A stretch of 64,000 nucleotides of DNA from Polynucleobacter kasalickyi (GCF_900176405.1 NZ_FWXJ01000014.1:1-64000); one strand, 5' to 3'. Positions 46,846-56,209 are shown, numbered from the stretch's first letter. Made by a program: numbers and translations. Notes: generated from the sequence alone by a model not told the origin.

Positions 46846-47673
46846 TTACAAATAAGCTTGCACGGCCTTCATACTAAATTCCCAAAGTTCTTTTTGTAGA
46901 TGCTTATCTTTGACCATCTCAGAAACATCGGAGGGCTTTTTACTAACAATGAAGGATCCATTCGGAAAATTATCTTTCGTAAAGGCGCAGAAGAGAGTGT
47001 TTTGACAACCCTCGTTGGCATCTTTTAAAAATGGGGTAGTTGCTACCAGAGTAGCTGGTGGTGAAGTATGTCGCCAAATTTCTGTGAGAATGACGCCAGG
47101 ATGGACACTATATGTAGTCACCCCTTGGTACTCCTCTCGTTGTGCAATTTCTTGCACGTGCAGCATATTACAGACTTTAGAAAATCCATATTCTGGATAA
47201 CCTTCTTCTGATTTGGTCGGTGTTCTTAAATCATCCCAACCATAAAATTCAGCTGACCGGTGCGCATTGCTCGCAAGATTAAGAATTCTTGGTGTCTGTG
47301 ATTTGAGGAGAGCTGGTCTGAGAAGCTGGGTTAATAAAAAGTGTCCTAAATGATTGGTGCCAAAGGCAACTTCGTAACCATCTTTTGTGAGACCTTTTTT
47401 ACCCAAAAGTCCTGCGTTGTTAATCAAAATGTCGAGTGGTTCGTTGAGTGTTAAAAACTGCGTTGCCGCATCTTTCACGGATTGCAAATCATCTAGTTCA
47501 ATCGGCAAATAGATGACTTTCACCTGAGGTGCAATTTTTGTGATTTGACGAATGAGTTCGTCCGTCTTTTCTTTTGAGCGATTGGCTAAAAAAAGATTGC
47601 AGTTACGCTTTGCAAGTTCAATCGCAGTTTCCCAGCCTATGCCGGAGGTGGTTCCAGTAATTAAAATGTTCAT
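46846..47673 (-). CDS. SDR-family oxidoreductase (retinol-dehydrogenase-like)
   Basis: A 275-residue short-chain dehydrogenase. The cofactor loop is TGTTSGIG, NNAG is present as NNAGLLG, the catalytic Ser lies in LNLASNAHR and YGFSK is the YxxxK motif. The extended loop between them (GWDDLRTPTK) is typical of retinol-dehydrogenase/WW-oxidoreductase-like members. The start is set at the ATG at 47673; a longer frame to 47721 lacks a fold-compatible N-terminus. It is divergent from the sugar ABC transporter operon and just inside the 66-bp repeat. Confidence 0.88.
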   Translation of the reverse strand: MNILITGTTSGIGWETAIELAKRNCNLFLANRSKEKTDELIRQITKIAPQVKVIYLPIELDDLQSVKDAATQFLTLNEPLDILINNAGLLGKKGLTKDGYEVAFGTNHLGHFLLTQLLRPALLKSQTPRILNLASNAHRSAEFYGWDDLRTPTKSEEGYPEYGFSKVCNMLHVQEIAQREEYQGVTTYSVHPGVILTEIWRHTSPPATLVATTPFLKDANEGCQNTLFCAFTKDNFPNGSFIVSKKPSDVSEMVKDKHLQKELWEFSMKAVQAYL

Positions 47674-47851
47674 AGTTAATCTTACGACATTTTTATCGAT
47701 CGTTTTTAACAAAGTACTCATAGGGTAAATACCCCCTTGTAAGCAAATGGTTTTGTGATAAATTTTAAGGATTAAATAAATTACATTGAGACATTACCCA
47801 ATAAATGCATATGATAAATTTTTTCATATTTTATGATTTGCATCGCCTTTC

Positions 47852-49345
47852 ATGAACCAACCTATTCTTGAACTTCGTTCCATTAGTAAATTTTTCCCAG
47901 GAATTAAAGCATTAGATCAAGTTTCCTTTGATGTTTTTTCAGGGGAAGTACATATGTTGCTCGGTGAAAACGGTGCTGGAAAATCGACCCTGATGAAGGT
48001 GCTTTGTGGCGCTTATCAAGCAGATGCTGGCGAAATTTATTATCAGGGACAGCCTGTGAAGATTGCTAATCCAAGCGATGCAAGAGCATTAGGAATTGCT
48101 GTGATTTTCCAAGAATTCTCTCTGGTACCTTATTTAAATATTGCCCAAAATATCTTTTTGGGTAGAGAGTATCCTGGCAAGATTCCGGGCACGATTGATC
48201 ATGCTCGTATGCACGCTGAGGCGAGACATTGGTTAGATGTTTTATCTTTGCACATTGATACCCATACCCTAGTACATACGTTAGGGGTTGCACAACAGCA
48301 AATGGTTGAGATTGCCAAGGCCTTATCGCAAAATGCGAAGATTCTGGTGATGGATGAACCAACTGCTGCCTTATCCGATCGGGAAACAACCCTACTGTTT
48401 GAGATGATCCGAAAATTACAGTCAGAGGGTGTCGCGATTGTGTATATTTCCCACCGGATGGCAGAAGTCTTCAGTATGGGAGATCGTATCACTGTGCTAC
48501 GAGATGGCAAACAGGTGGGGAGTGCTAATCCGAAAACAACCACCCCAGATGAACTCGTGCAGATGATGGTTGGCCGTCGGGTGGATATGGCCTATGCCAG
48601 AAACTTTACGAGTAAGCCAGGTGAGGTCGCTTTAAAGATTTCGAATTTGTGTTCTGATAATGGCATTTCTGATATTTCTATTGAAGTGCGTCAAGGTGAG
48701 ATTGTTGGTCTAGCAGGACTTGTCGGAGCAGGGCGCACTGAAGTGGCGCGGGCTGTCTTTGGTGCTGATCCAGTGACTTCTGGCACGGTAGAGATCTTTG
48801 GTAAAAATCGTACGGGTGAGCCCTTTCATTCGGTTGAGATGGGATTGGCATTAATTCCTGAGAGTAGAAAAACTGAAGGTCTGGCATTAATTCGCTCGGT
48901 TGAAGAGAATATTATTCTTTCTGGTTTACATAAACTTTTTCCGAGTACTTGGATTCAAGTCAAGAAAGCCCAGCAAATTAGCCAAGATTTAATTAGTCGA
49001 TTACGGATTGCCACCCCCTCTGGTAAAAGAGCTGCCATGGTACTGAGTGGTGGTAATCAACAAAAGATTGTGATTGGTAAGTGGTTAACAACCGACTCAA
49101 AGATTTTTATCTTTGATGAACCTACCCGAGGAATTGATGTCGGTGCGAAATCGGAGATTTTTGCCTTGATCTATAAACTCGTTGAAGACGGTGCTGCGGT
49201 CCTCATGATTAGTTCGGAGTTATCTGAAATCGTCAATGTATGTGATAAAGCGTATGTCATGCGCGAGGGCAGAATTTCTGGGTTATTAGAAAAATCTGAA
49301 TTAACTGAAGAGAATGTTTTGACCTTAGGAATGACGAATGCGTGA
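47852..49345 (+). CDS. Sugar ABC transporter ATPase (RbsA/MglA type)
   Basis: A 497-residue protein with two fused ATP-binding domains, the form used by ribose/galactose-type (CUT2) importers. The first half has Walker A GENGAGKST, a degenerate signature and VMDEPTAALSD; the second has GLVGAGRTE, the signature LSGGNQQK and IFDEPTRGID. It powers uptake by the two permeases that follow, with which it overlaps. It heads the operon ATPase-permease-permease-binding protein. The sugar cannot be named from the sequence. Confidence 0.95.
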   Translation: MNQPILELRSISKFFPGIKALDQVSFDVFSGEVHMLLGENGAGKSTLMKVLCGAYQADAGEIYYQGQPVKIANPSDARALGIAVIFQEFSLVPYLNIAQNIFLGREYPGKIPGTIDHARMHAEARHWLDVLSLHIDTHTLVHTLGVAQQQMVEIAKALSQNAKILVMDEPTAALSDRETTLLFEMIRKLQSEGVAIVYISHRMAEVFSMGDRITVLRDGKQVGSANPKTTTPDELVQMMVGRRVDMAYARNFTSKPGEVALKISNLCSDNGISDISIEVRQGEIVGLAGLVGAGRTEVARAVFGADPVTSGTVEIFGKNRTGEPFHSVEMGLALIPESRKTEGLALIRSVEENIILSGLHKLFPSTWIQVKKAQQISQDLISRLRIATPSGKRAAMVLSGGNQQKIVIGKWLTTDSKIFIFDEPTRGIDVGAKSEIFALIYKLVEDGAAVLMISSELSEIVNVCDKAYVMREGRISGLLEKSELTEENVLTLGMTNA

Positions 49346-50303
49346 TTTGACATTGCCACCCACTTCGACTTTAGCCAGCACGATTCAACGGATCCCAGGT
49401 GTGGCGATTATGTTGATTCTTTGCGTATTGTGCTTTTCTCTACTTAGCCATGACTTTTTATCGATCCGCAATATTTCGAATGTAGGCGTACAGTCCGCCA
49501 TTCTTCTGATGATCTCTTTACCAATGACACTGGTGATTATGACCGAGGGAATCGATATGTCGATTGGTGCGGTGCTCACTTTTTGTGGGGTAGTAGTTGC
49601 TTATGTATTGGGTTTGACCCATCACTTACCGTTGGCCATCTTTATTGCAGTCAGTGTAGGACTCGTGATTGGGGCGATTAATGGCGCCATTATTGTCTAC
49701 GCTAATATGCCACCATTTGTAGTGACGCTTGGCATGCTAGGAATTTGTCAAAGTTTAGCGTTGATTCTGACGGATGGTCAAAGTCTGACAGATGTTGGTG
49801 ACTCGATTGGTTTAGCCTATAACGGTAACTTACTCGGTATTCCATATCCTATTTGTTTTGCTGTGGTGAGTTATTTCTTGTCTTATGTCTTGTTGTATCA
49901 CACCCGCTTTGGTACTTATATCTGTGCCATTGGTGGCAATCGTGAGGCATTGAAGTTGGCGGGAGTCCGCGTCAATCTACATCATGTTGCCGTGTATGCC
50001 TTTAGTGGTTTGATGGCTGGATTTGCTTCCATTTTGCTGACTGCTCGGATGAGTGCTGGACATCCAACCGCAGCGATTGGGATGGAGTTTGATGCGATTG
50101 CGGCGGTAATTGTTGGGGGTACTTCTTTTGAAAAAGGGAACGGTTGGTTATTCGGTACCTTTCTCGGTGTCTTGACCGTCGGCGTCTTGCGCAATGGGCT
50201 TAATCTCGTTGGTGTGCAATCGTCCCTTCAAGTTGCTAGCATTGGACTACTCGTATTAATCGCACTGCTGTTAGATTCATTGAAGAGTAAGGCATATAGA
50301 TGA
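49338..50303 (+). CDS. Sugar ABC transporter permease 1 (RbsC-like)
   Basis: A 321-residue inner-membrane protein with about nine or ten hydrophobic segments of the RbsC/BPD_transp_2 fold. Typical blocks are TEGIDMSIGAVL, NGAIIVYANMPPFVVTLGML, GGNREALKLAGVRV and IAAVIVGGTSFEKGNGWLFG. It starts 8 bases before the end of the ATPase gene and its stop overlaps the second permease start by four bases. The two permeases probably form a heterodimeric channel. Confidence 0.95.
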   Translation: MRDLTLPPTSTLASTIQRIPGVAIMLILCVLCFSLLSHDFLSIRNISNVGVQSAILLMISLPMTLVIMTEGIDMSIGAVLTFCGVVVAYVLGLTHHLPLAIFIAVSVGLVIGAINGAIIVYANMPPFVVTLGMLGICQSLALILTDGQSLTDVGDSIGLAYNGNLLGIPYPICFAVVSYFLSYVLLYHTRFGTYICAIGGNREALKLAGVRVNLHHVAVYAFSGLMAGFASILLTARMSAGHPTAAIGMEFDAIAAVIVGGTSFEKGNGWLFGTFLGVLTVGVLRNGLNLVGVQSSLQVASIGLLVLIALLLDSLKSKAYR

Positions 50304-51262
50304 GTAATCTACTTCAAGAATTCAAAAATTCTTCTCAACTGAAAAATTTGTTTTTTCGCATGCTTGTTGTGCTGATGATTTGTATCGTCTTATCTTTTTT
50401 AACGGAAGCTTTTTTTACAACAAATAATTTACTCAATGTATTACGACAGGCGAGCCTATTATTTTTAATGGCATCTGGCTTGACCTTAGTCGTTTTAACC
50501 GCTGGGATTGATTTATCGGTCGGTGCCAATTTAGGGATGTCAGCTTGTTTAGCTGCGATTGTCATGACCAATACCGGGTCAACCTTACTTGGCTTTATGG
50601 CTGGGATTGGTTGTGGCACTCTGATTGGGGTGGGGAATGGTTTATTAGTCACTGCCCTCAGATTGCCTTCCTTTATTGCTACCTATGGCATGCTATGGAT
50701 TTTGCATGGCATTACGTATTATTTGATGGCTGGTACCACGGTAGGTGGTTTCGAGAAGTCCTTTCGCTTTATTGGTACAGGCTACCTCTATGGCATTCCC
50801 GTACCCATTTACATCATGACCCTGTTCTTAATTGCAGGTTCTGTTTTTACCAAGTATTCCATTTATGGCCAACAAGTTTATGCCGTCGGTGCTAATCCCG
50901 TTTCAGCACGTTTATCGGGTGTGCCAGTGAATCGTCGGTTGATGCTGGTTTATGTATTGAGTGGTCTGACAGCGGGTTTGGCGAGCTTAGTATTTTTAGC
51001 ACGGCTCAATTCTGCAGAAGGCGATATTGGTGAGAACCTAACCCTGCCAGCAATTGCTGCAGTTCTCATCGGTGGTACCTCTTTGTTTGGTGGGGTAGGC
51101 AGTATTGTCGGCACCTTGATCGGCGCCTTGATATTAACTTTAGTGCTTAATGGGATGAATATTCTTACGATTGATGGGAACTATCAGGCCTTAGTTACTG
51201 GCGTCATTATTATTTTGTCGGTATTTTTAGATTTGTTCTTTAGAAAGAAAAGTAATACCTAA
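50300..51262 (+). CDS. Sugar ABC transporter permease 2 (RbsC-like)
   Basis: A 320-residue membrane protein paralogous to permease 1, with LTAGIDLSVGANLG, GNGLLVTALRLPSFIATYGM, VGANPVSARLSGV and IAAVLIGGTSLFGGVGS. Having two different permeases is less common in CUT2 systems, most of which use a homodimer. It overlaps permease 1 (ATGA) and is followed 62 bp later by the binding-protein gene. Confidence 0.95.
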   Translation: MSNLLQEFKNSSQLKNLFFRMLVVLMICIVLSFLTEAFFTTNNLLNVLRQASLLFLMASGLTLVVLTAGIDLSVGANLGMSACLAAIVMTNTGSTLLGFMAGIGCGTLIGVGNGLLVTALRLPSFIATYGMLWILHGITYYLMAGTTVGGFEKSFRFIGTGYLYGIPVPIYIMTLFLIAGSVFTKYSIYGQQVYAVGANPVSARLSGVPVNRRLMLVYVLSGLTAGLASLVFLARLNSAEGDIGENLTLPAIAAVLIGGTSLFGGVGSIVGTLIGALILTLVLNGMNILTIDGNYQALVTGVIIILSVFLDLFFRKKSNT

Positions 51263-51324
51263 AAGAGCTGTATGAGTTTGTCGTAAAAATGAAGAAATAA
51301 CTATATATAGGAGATTGTGTACAA

Positions 51325-52284
51325 ATGAAAAATCATCACATTGTATTTGCAACTGCTTTATCTTTAGCCTTGGCCTCCACGCAGGCTATTGCCGATGGAG
51401 AAAAGATTGCTATCTTTACTAAAAATCAAACGAATCCATATTTCCAGGCATTTCGTTTAGGCGCTGATTCTGCAGCTAAACAAATGAATGCTGCCACGAC
51501 GCACTATGTCCCGACCAAGCCAGATAGTATTCCTGAACAATTAGGTGAGATTGATGATGTGGTCGTTAAAAAGCCCAACGGGATTGTGTTGATTCCGGTC
51601 GATTACAAAGCGATTGTTCCGGGCGTGAAGAAAATTAATGACGCAGGAATTCCTGTAGTGAATGCTACTGACCGGGCAGAATCTGGTAATTTTGTGAACT
51701 GGGTTGGTGCCGATGACTACTCTACGGCCTTAGCAGCTGGCCAAGCATTAGTGAAAGCACTCGGTGGCAAAGGTAATGTAGTGATTATTGAAGGTGTGCG
51801 CGGCGTAGTGGGTAATACGAATCGTGTTAACGGCTTCAAAAAAGCGATTGAAGAAGCCCCAGGCATCAAGTTACTCGCTTCTCAACCAGGTAACTATCAG
51901 CGCTTACAAGCTTTGCAAGTGATGGAAAACCTCATCCAAACTTATCCCAAGATTGATGGCGTCATGGCTGCTAACGATGCGATGGCTGGTGGTGCGATGG
52001 AAGCCTTGGAAGGTGCGAATCGCAAGTCCTTAATTGTTGGTATCAATGGTAGTAAAGAAGCAGTTGAAGCGATTAAAGCAGGCAAAATGCTCGCTAGTGG
52101 CGATGCAGCACCTTTCTTACAGGGTTGTTTTTCTACGATGTCGGTTTTGAGGTCAATCCGCAATCTGCCAGTCCCGAAAGAGATTGTGTTCCCACCGATG
52201 TTGGTAGAAAAGACAACTCTGGCGAATTACGATATCGCACCTGACAAGCAATCTTGCCCTGCATGGAACACGATTGTTAAATAA
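51325..52284 (+). CDS. Sugar ABC transporter substrate-binding protein (RbsB-like)
   Basis: A 319-residue periplasmic binding protein of the Peripla_BP_4/RbsB family. The signal peptide ends in AIADG. The first lobe begins FTKNQTNPYFQAFRLGAD, the hinge and second lobe include PVVNATDRAE, GVRGVVGNTNRVNGF and AANDAMAGGAM. It captures the sugar for the two permeases. TAGGAG lies eleven bases before the ATG. A strong hairpin terminator follows, so the downstream dehydrogenases are probably transcribed at a lower level. Confidence 0.95.
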   Translation: MKNHHIVFATALSLALASTQAIADGEKIAIFTKNQTNPYFQAFRLGADSAAKQMNAATTHYVPTKPDSIPEQLGEIDDVVVKKPNGIVLIPVDYKAIVPGVKKINDAGIPVVNATDRAESGNFVNWVGADDYSTALAAGQALVKALGGKGNVVIIEGVRGVVGNTNRVNGFKKAIEEAPGIKLLASQPGNYQRLQALQVMENLIQTYPKIDGVMAANDAMAGGAMEALEGANRKSLIVGINGSKEAVEAIKAGKMLASGDAAPFLQGCFSTMSVLRSIRNLPVPKEIVFPPMLVEKTTLANYDIAPDKQSCPAWNTIVK

Positions 52285-52300
52285 TTAGTCATTTTTTTAG

Positions 52301-52332
52301 AAAGCTTACGTGTTGGTTACGTAAGCTTTTTT
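52301..52332 (+). terminator. Intrinsic terminator after the transporter genes
   Basis: AAAGCTTACGT (52301-52311) pairs with ACGTAAGCTTT (from 52319) around a short loop, followed by a run of six T. This is a good Rho-independent terminator at the end of the binding-protein gene. Confidence 0.85.
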
Positions 52333-52351
52333 ATCATCCCAAAGGAATAGC

Positions 52352-53149
52352 ATGACGCAACAACATTTTGATCCGCAACAGATGTTCTCAATGGCCGGAA
52401 AGTCCGTTTTAATTAGTGGAGCGGGAACTTTAGGAGCTGCTACAGCGATTGGCTTAGCCAAAGGTGGTGCACGCATCACCTTAGCCGATAATAATCCAGA
52501 AGCTTTGCAAAAGTTGGCTGATCAAATTATCAGCATGGGTGGGCAAGCTGCCATTGCGCCTTATTGGCCTGATACCGAAGAGCATGCCATGGCCATGGTT
52601 GCTAAAGCAGTCGAGAGTTATGGTGAGCTCAATGGTATGTTGATCACTAATGGTACGAATTATGTCGCGGACATTGTGGATATGCCAGTAGATTCATGGC
52701 AGAAGGTCATGGATGCTAATTTACGTGGACCTTGGCTCGCCTGTCAGGCCGCCGGTCGTCAGATGATTAAGCAAGGGAAGGGCGGCAGTGTGGTTGTTTT
52801 GTCTTCGACGCGAGGTAAGTTAGGACATCCTGCCGGATATACCGCTTATTGCACCTCGAAAGGTGCCATCGATTCTTTAGTGAAAACACTCGGCTGTGAA
52901 TGGGGTAAGCATGGCATCACCATCAATGCGGTTGGTCCAACAGTATTCCGTTCTCCAGTATCCGCTTGGATGTATGCCGAAGAGGGTCCTGGCAAAGTTA
53001 CGCGTGAAGGGATGCTGAGCCGAATTCCTCTCGGACGTCTAGGTGAGCCTGAGGATATTGTCGGTAGTATTTATTTCTTGCTTAGTCCTGCTTCGCAGTT
53101 TTGTACAGGACAAACTTTTTATGCCGATGGTGGTTATACCGCAGGGTAA
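52352..53149 (+). CDS. SDR-family oxidoreductase
   Basis: A 265-residue classical SDR. The cofactor loop is SGAGTLGAAT, the NAG-equivalent is TNGTNY, the catalytic Ser lies in VLSSTRG, and YTAYCTSKGA contains the YxxxK motif (YCTSK). The C-terminus ends FYADGGYTAG. It probably oxidises a polyol or sugar-derived alcohol supplied by the ABC importer (inference). It is placed between the transporter terminator and the Gfo/Idh/MocA gene, in the same direction. AAAGGA lies upstream of the ATG. Confidence 0.92.
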   Translation: MTQQHFDPQQMFSMAGKSVLISGAGTLGAATAIGLAKGGARITLADNNPEALQKLADQIISMGGQAAIAPYWPDTEEHAMAMVAKAVESYGELNGMLITNGTNYVADIVDMPVDSWQKVMDANLRGPWLACQAAGRQMIKQGKGGSVVVLSSTRGKLGHPAGYTAYCTSKGAIDSLVKTLGCEWGKHGITINAVGPTVFRSPVSAWMYAEEGPGKVTREGMLSRIPLGRLGEPEDIVGSIYFLLSPASQFCTGQTFYADGGYTAG

Positions 53150-53185
53150 CAGATCGGTACTTGATAAATAACAGGTGAGGTGTTT

Positions 53186-54181
53186 ATGAGAGCAGCTGTG
53201 ATTGGATTGGGTTGGTGGGGCAAACAGATTATTACGTATCTTCACCCTAGTAACAAAATACAGGTGACCCATGGTGTTGATGTGCAGGTAGAACATCTAG
53301 CTGACTTTGCTAAAGATCATGCTCTGATTTTAGAGACAGATTTAAATGCGGTACTCAATAATCCTGATATCGATGCTGTGATTTTAGCAACCCCCCACAG
53401 CATGCATGAAGAGCAAGCATTGCAAATTATTGCGGCGGGTAAGCAACTCTTTTGCGAAAAACCTCTGGCTTTAACCAGCCAAGGTGCAAAGCGAATTTTA
53501 GACGCGGTGCAAAAGCAGAACTTTGTATTGGGTATTGGCCATGAACGACGCTTTGAACCCGCATTAGAGGAAGTCTTACGCGCAGTCAAAGCAGGTGAGT
53601 TAGGCCAGATTTTACATGTCGAGGCCAATGTAAGTCATAACCTATTTGCGAAAATGAGCGCAAGTAATTGGCGGGTACAAGATCAAGATGCACCAGCTGG
53701 TGCCTTAACAGCTTTAGGGGTTCATCTAACGGACTTTTTTATTTCCTTAGTAGGTTGTCCAACGCATGTGAGAGCGAAAACAGGGCGGGTATTAAAAGAT
53801 GCGGTTGGGAAAGATCAAGTAATGGTGCAGTTAGATTTTAAAGAGGGGATTACAGGTTCAGTGACTTGCTTATCGACCACGCCATTTCATGGACGGATTA
53901 CCGTATTTGGTAGTTTAGGTTGGATAGAAGTGAAAGAGAATGGTAACGTGGATTGGGGATTACCATCGGAGATGACCATTACGAATAGTGAGGCGAAAAG
54001 ATCGTTTAAAAGCCTCCCTGCCTCGAACGTGGTACTTAAAAACTTTGAATCTTGGGCTGATGCAGTAGCTGGTAAAAGTGTCTATCGCTATACACCAGAG
54101 CAGATTTATAACAATATTCAAGTCCTGGAAGCCATTGTCTATTCTTCGAATCACAGTAGTGAAATAGTCGCGATTCATTAG
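53186..54181 (+). CDS. Gfo/Idh/MocA-family dehydrogenase
   Basis: A 331-residue NAD(P)-dependent oxidoreductase of the glucose-fructose oxidoreductase/inositol dehydrogenase family. The Rossmann start is VIGLGWWGKQ; FCEKPLALT holds the EKP motif with the active-site Lys; the second domain has GALTALGVHLTDFF with the His near the catalytic site. I use the ATG at 53186, with GTGAGG upstream; a GTG at 53180 is possible. The pairing with an SDR and a sugar importer points to oxidation of a cyclic or linear polyol, but the substrate is open. Confidence 0.92.
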   Translation: MRAAVIGLGWWGKQIITYLHPSNKIQVTHGVDVQVEHLADFAKDHALILETDLNAVLNNPDIDAVILATPHSMHEEQALQIIAAGKQLFCEKPLALTSQGAKRILDAVQKQNFVLGIGHERRFEPALEEVLRAVKAGELGQILHVEANVSHNLFAKMSASNWRVQDQDAPAGALTALGVHLTDFFISLVGCPTHVRAKTGRVLKDAVGKDQVMVQLDFKEGITGSVTCLSTTPFHGRITVFGSLGWIEVKENGNVDWGLPSEMTITNSEAKRSFKSLPASNVVLKNFESWADAVAGKSVYRYTPEQIYNNIQVLEAIVYSSNHSSEIVAIH

Positions 54182-54427
54182 CATTTCTTTTGGCAAGCCC
54201 AATTGGGACGAACAATAAGCGGCTACTGCATTTGTATAAGGATACTGTGCTATCTGGCGCTACTTAAACCTTACGATTTGCTCATAAACTCTTGACTTGT
54301 CGAGTTATGTTAACAATAGTGCTATTAATATGGATTAAATTGTCCGACATAAAGTTAGTATTTTAATGAGCTGTTATTTTCTAAACCACTATTGCATAGC
54401 AGTGAATTTTTATGTTAGATTATTGTT

Positions 54428-54493
54428 AAATGGGTTGGGACTACTCGGCCGGCGTTGAGCTCTTAGGTAAACTTAAGAGCTCTTCTGCTTTTT
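54428..54493 (+). repeat. 66-bp dispersed direct repeat, copy 2
   Basis: Second copy of the element at 46750, same orientation. Differences inside the hairpin keep the stem (for example G-T and A-T pairs exchanged), so the structure seems conserved. The rest of the interval 54182-54495 shows no gene. Confidence 0.75.
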
Positions 54494-54495
54494 GG

Positions 54496-55203
54496 TTAGG
54501 GATAAATCTTTCTCCCATTTTCATCGGTATTTTTGTGATCTCTGATAAAGAATTTATTTCTAACAATTTCAAATGATCTATTTGACTGATTGGGTTTCAT
54601 AACTGATAGGCCAATAGGTCGCGCTACTAAATCCGCTATTTGTAAACCTTCAGAATTTGATTTTTTGTCGGCAATTAGAATGTCGAAATTGAGGGTTTTA
54701 CTTGAGGAATTCGACTCATTACAAAATTTTCTAAATGCTAATTCAAGTGCGTTGTCTTCTTTTTTGCCGCGCGCTTCGCAAATTATATGAACAGTCTTAT
54801 CAAGCTGTCGATTGTCATTCAAAAAATGCTGCAGAATTTCTAATCCTAACCTTAATGCTAGATGATAAGTATGTTCAGGCTTATTAAAATTTTGTAGATA
54901 CGCGTGTTTGTCAATCACAATGGCAATTAATTTGAAGTCAAAAGATTCAATCAAACAACTTAGCTCATTAAGAAAATTTTCTCTTAGTTCTTTACTTAAT
55001 TGAGCAAAGCTCCCACGCTTTTTTCTGATGTCACTTTCATGAAGAATTACTAAGTCATGTCCGAAAGTATTTAACTTCAACAATTTAAGCATTGGAATTA
55101 CATCTTTTGCATAATGTTCCTTTTGGAAAATACAAAAACTCAGAACGAAAACAGGGTATTTGGGATCTATTGAAAGAAGACTATGGTCACCGCTTTCGTC
55201 CAC
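54496..55203 (-). CDS. DUF3800 protein (RNase H-fold), start unclear
   Basis: A DUF3800-family protein of about 235 residues. The conserved blocks are VDESGDHS at the N-terminus, ILHESDIR, ICEARGK and GLQIADLVARPIG, whose acidic residues form the RNase H/DDE-like active site of this family. The expected N-terminal strand (SDYIVF) is encoded just upstream in frame, but no ATG precedes it: the frame opens after a TGA with only ATT or TTG-like codons available. Either a rare start is used or the start was lost. The GTG at 55203 would remove the first strand. The family is common in mobile islands; its role is not known. Confidence 0.7.
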   Translation of the reverse strand: MDESGDHSLLSIDPKYPVFVLSFCIFQKEHYAKDVIPMLKLLKLNTFGHDLVILHESDIRKKRGSFAQLSKELRENFLNELSCLIESFDFKLIAIVIDKHAYLQNFNKPEHTYHLALRLGLEILQHFLNDNRQLDKTVHIICEARGKKEDNALELAFRKFCNESNSSSKTLNFDILIADKKSNSEGLQIADLVARPIGLSVMKPNQSNRSFEIVRNKFFIRDHKNTDENGRKIYP

Positions 55204-55323
55204 AAAGACTATGTAATCGCTAAATTTTAAAGATTTATTTTTTAATAGATGTGTAATATCTTTATCCTTACTAGGTGAAATGTCTTTTCAAATGCTTTTT
55301 AAATTTTAAAACCCCAATTTTTG

Positions 55324-55647
55324 TTAGAAATTTATACGGTGTTCATGAACTAAAACGATTGAATAATCCGTTTTCAAGACTTTTTTTTCAATCGTCTGGG
55401 TACGCCTTAAATCAACTACAAGAAGATCACCTTTTTTAAAGCGCTCATTACCATCTTTGATCTTTTGAATAAAATTGAAGTCGTTGATTTTAATTAAAAA
55501 TGAATTAGCCCCATCATAAAAACGCCACTGATTATCGTCTTGAAGAACAGTAGACTCAATTTGTAAAAAAATCCGCTTTTCTTTGTTATCAGAAAAAACC
55601 TCCAGATTAGATTTTGTGAATTCGAAAATGTGATTAGTTTTAGTCAT
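55324..55647 (-). CDS. Hypothetical protein, 107 residues
   Basis: The start is set at ATG 55647 (MTKTNHIFEF); a TTG-like upstream frame adds seven residues. The protein is beta-rich with a central WRFYDGANSFLIKI and a C-terminal GDLLVVDLRRTQ...SIVLVHEHRI. The repeated pattern suggests a small beta-barrel, perhaps an accessory domain, but I do not recognise the family. It lies upstream of the DUF3800 gene on the same strand, about 120 bp away. Confidence 0.5.
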   Translation of the reverse strand: MTKTNHIFEFTKSNLEVFSDNKEKRIFLQIESTVLQDDNQWRFYDGANSFLIKINDFNFIQKIKDGNERFKKGDLLVVDLRRTQTIEKKVLKTDYSIVLVHEHRINF

Positions 55648-55912
55648 AGGATTTATTCTAAGTTTCATGATTAAACTCGCCCATTGAATAACACATTAAA
55701 ACTAGGCGTATTCCAAGTGAACTTCTAGTTCAAGAAAACGCCAAATCTTCTAAACTGTATTAAATTTTTACTTCAACTTCTTTCCTTGAAGCTAAGTTGC
55801 AATGTATATGAGAAGCGCTAAATTTTTTTTAGAGAATTTATAAGTATTTATTCTGAGACAGTCAGGAGGTTATTTGACGATAAAAATGTCGATAATCTAT
55901 AAAAATCGGATG

Positions 55913-55961
55913 TTTTGTCAATAAAATTGCGTTTAAGTGACCTTTTTGTCAATAAATTTGC
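55913..55961. repeat. Two short direct repeats, possible IS21-like end
   Basis: TTTTGTCAATAAAATTGCG (55913-55931) recurs as TTTTGTCAATAAATTTGC (55944-55961), with a related ATGTCGATAA just upstream at about 55887. Repeated TGTCxATAA blocks near an end are typical of IS21-type termini. No transposase gene is present, so this may be a relic. Only two full copies, so it is not a CRISPR array. Confidence 0.4.
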
Positions 55962-56031
55962 ACATATTTAAAAATACTATTTTTTGAATAGATGGTTGTC
56001 TTTTCAAGCGACCTCAATTAATGCATCAAAT

Positions 56032-56163
56032 TTAATTTGGAAAGACTACATTCAACATATCTTCTTTAATCTTTACTCGGAATGAATGCAAATTTTTAAC
56101 GTATTTTTTATCAATTGCTTCCTCAGGGTTATCACTAAAAAGCAGATTATTTGGATAAGTCCT
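56032..56163 (-). pseudogene. C-terminal fragment of an unknown gene
   Basis: On the minus strand a frame of about 44 codons reads LLFSDNPEEAIDKKYVKNLH and continues with regular amino acid use to a TAA at 56032, but it opens directly after a stop codon with no start. It looks like the end of a lost gene next to IS-like repeats. Family not recognised. The rest of 55669-56209 is AT-rich with no gene. Confidence 0.35.
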
Positions 56164-56209
56164 ATGTTAAATTGAAGCAATAATAGAGAAAACCATAACG
56201 GAGATATCC

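Noticed and set aside
48066..48543. Minus-strand frames inside the ABC ATPase gene
   Set aside because: Long antisense frames are common over conserved coding DNA; the plus-strand gene carries all family motifs.
55913..55961. Start of a CRISPR array
   Set aside because: Only two full copies with a 12-base gap and imperfect identity; no regular spacers and no cas genes.
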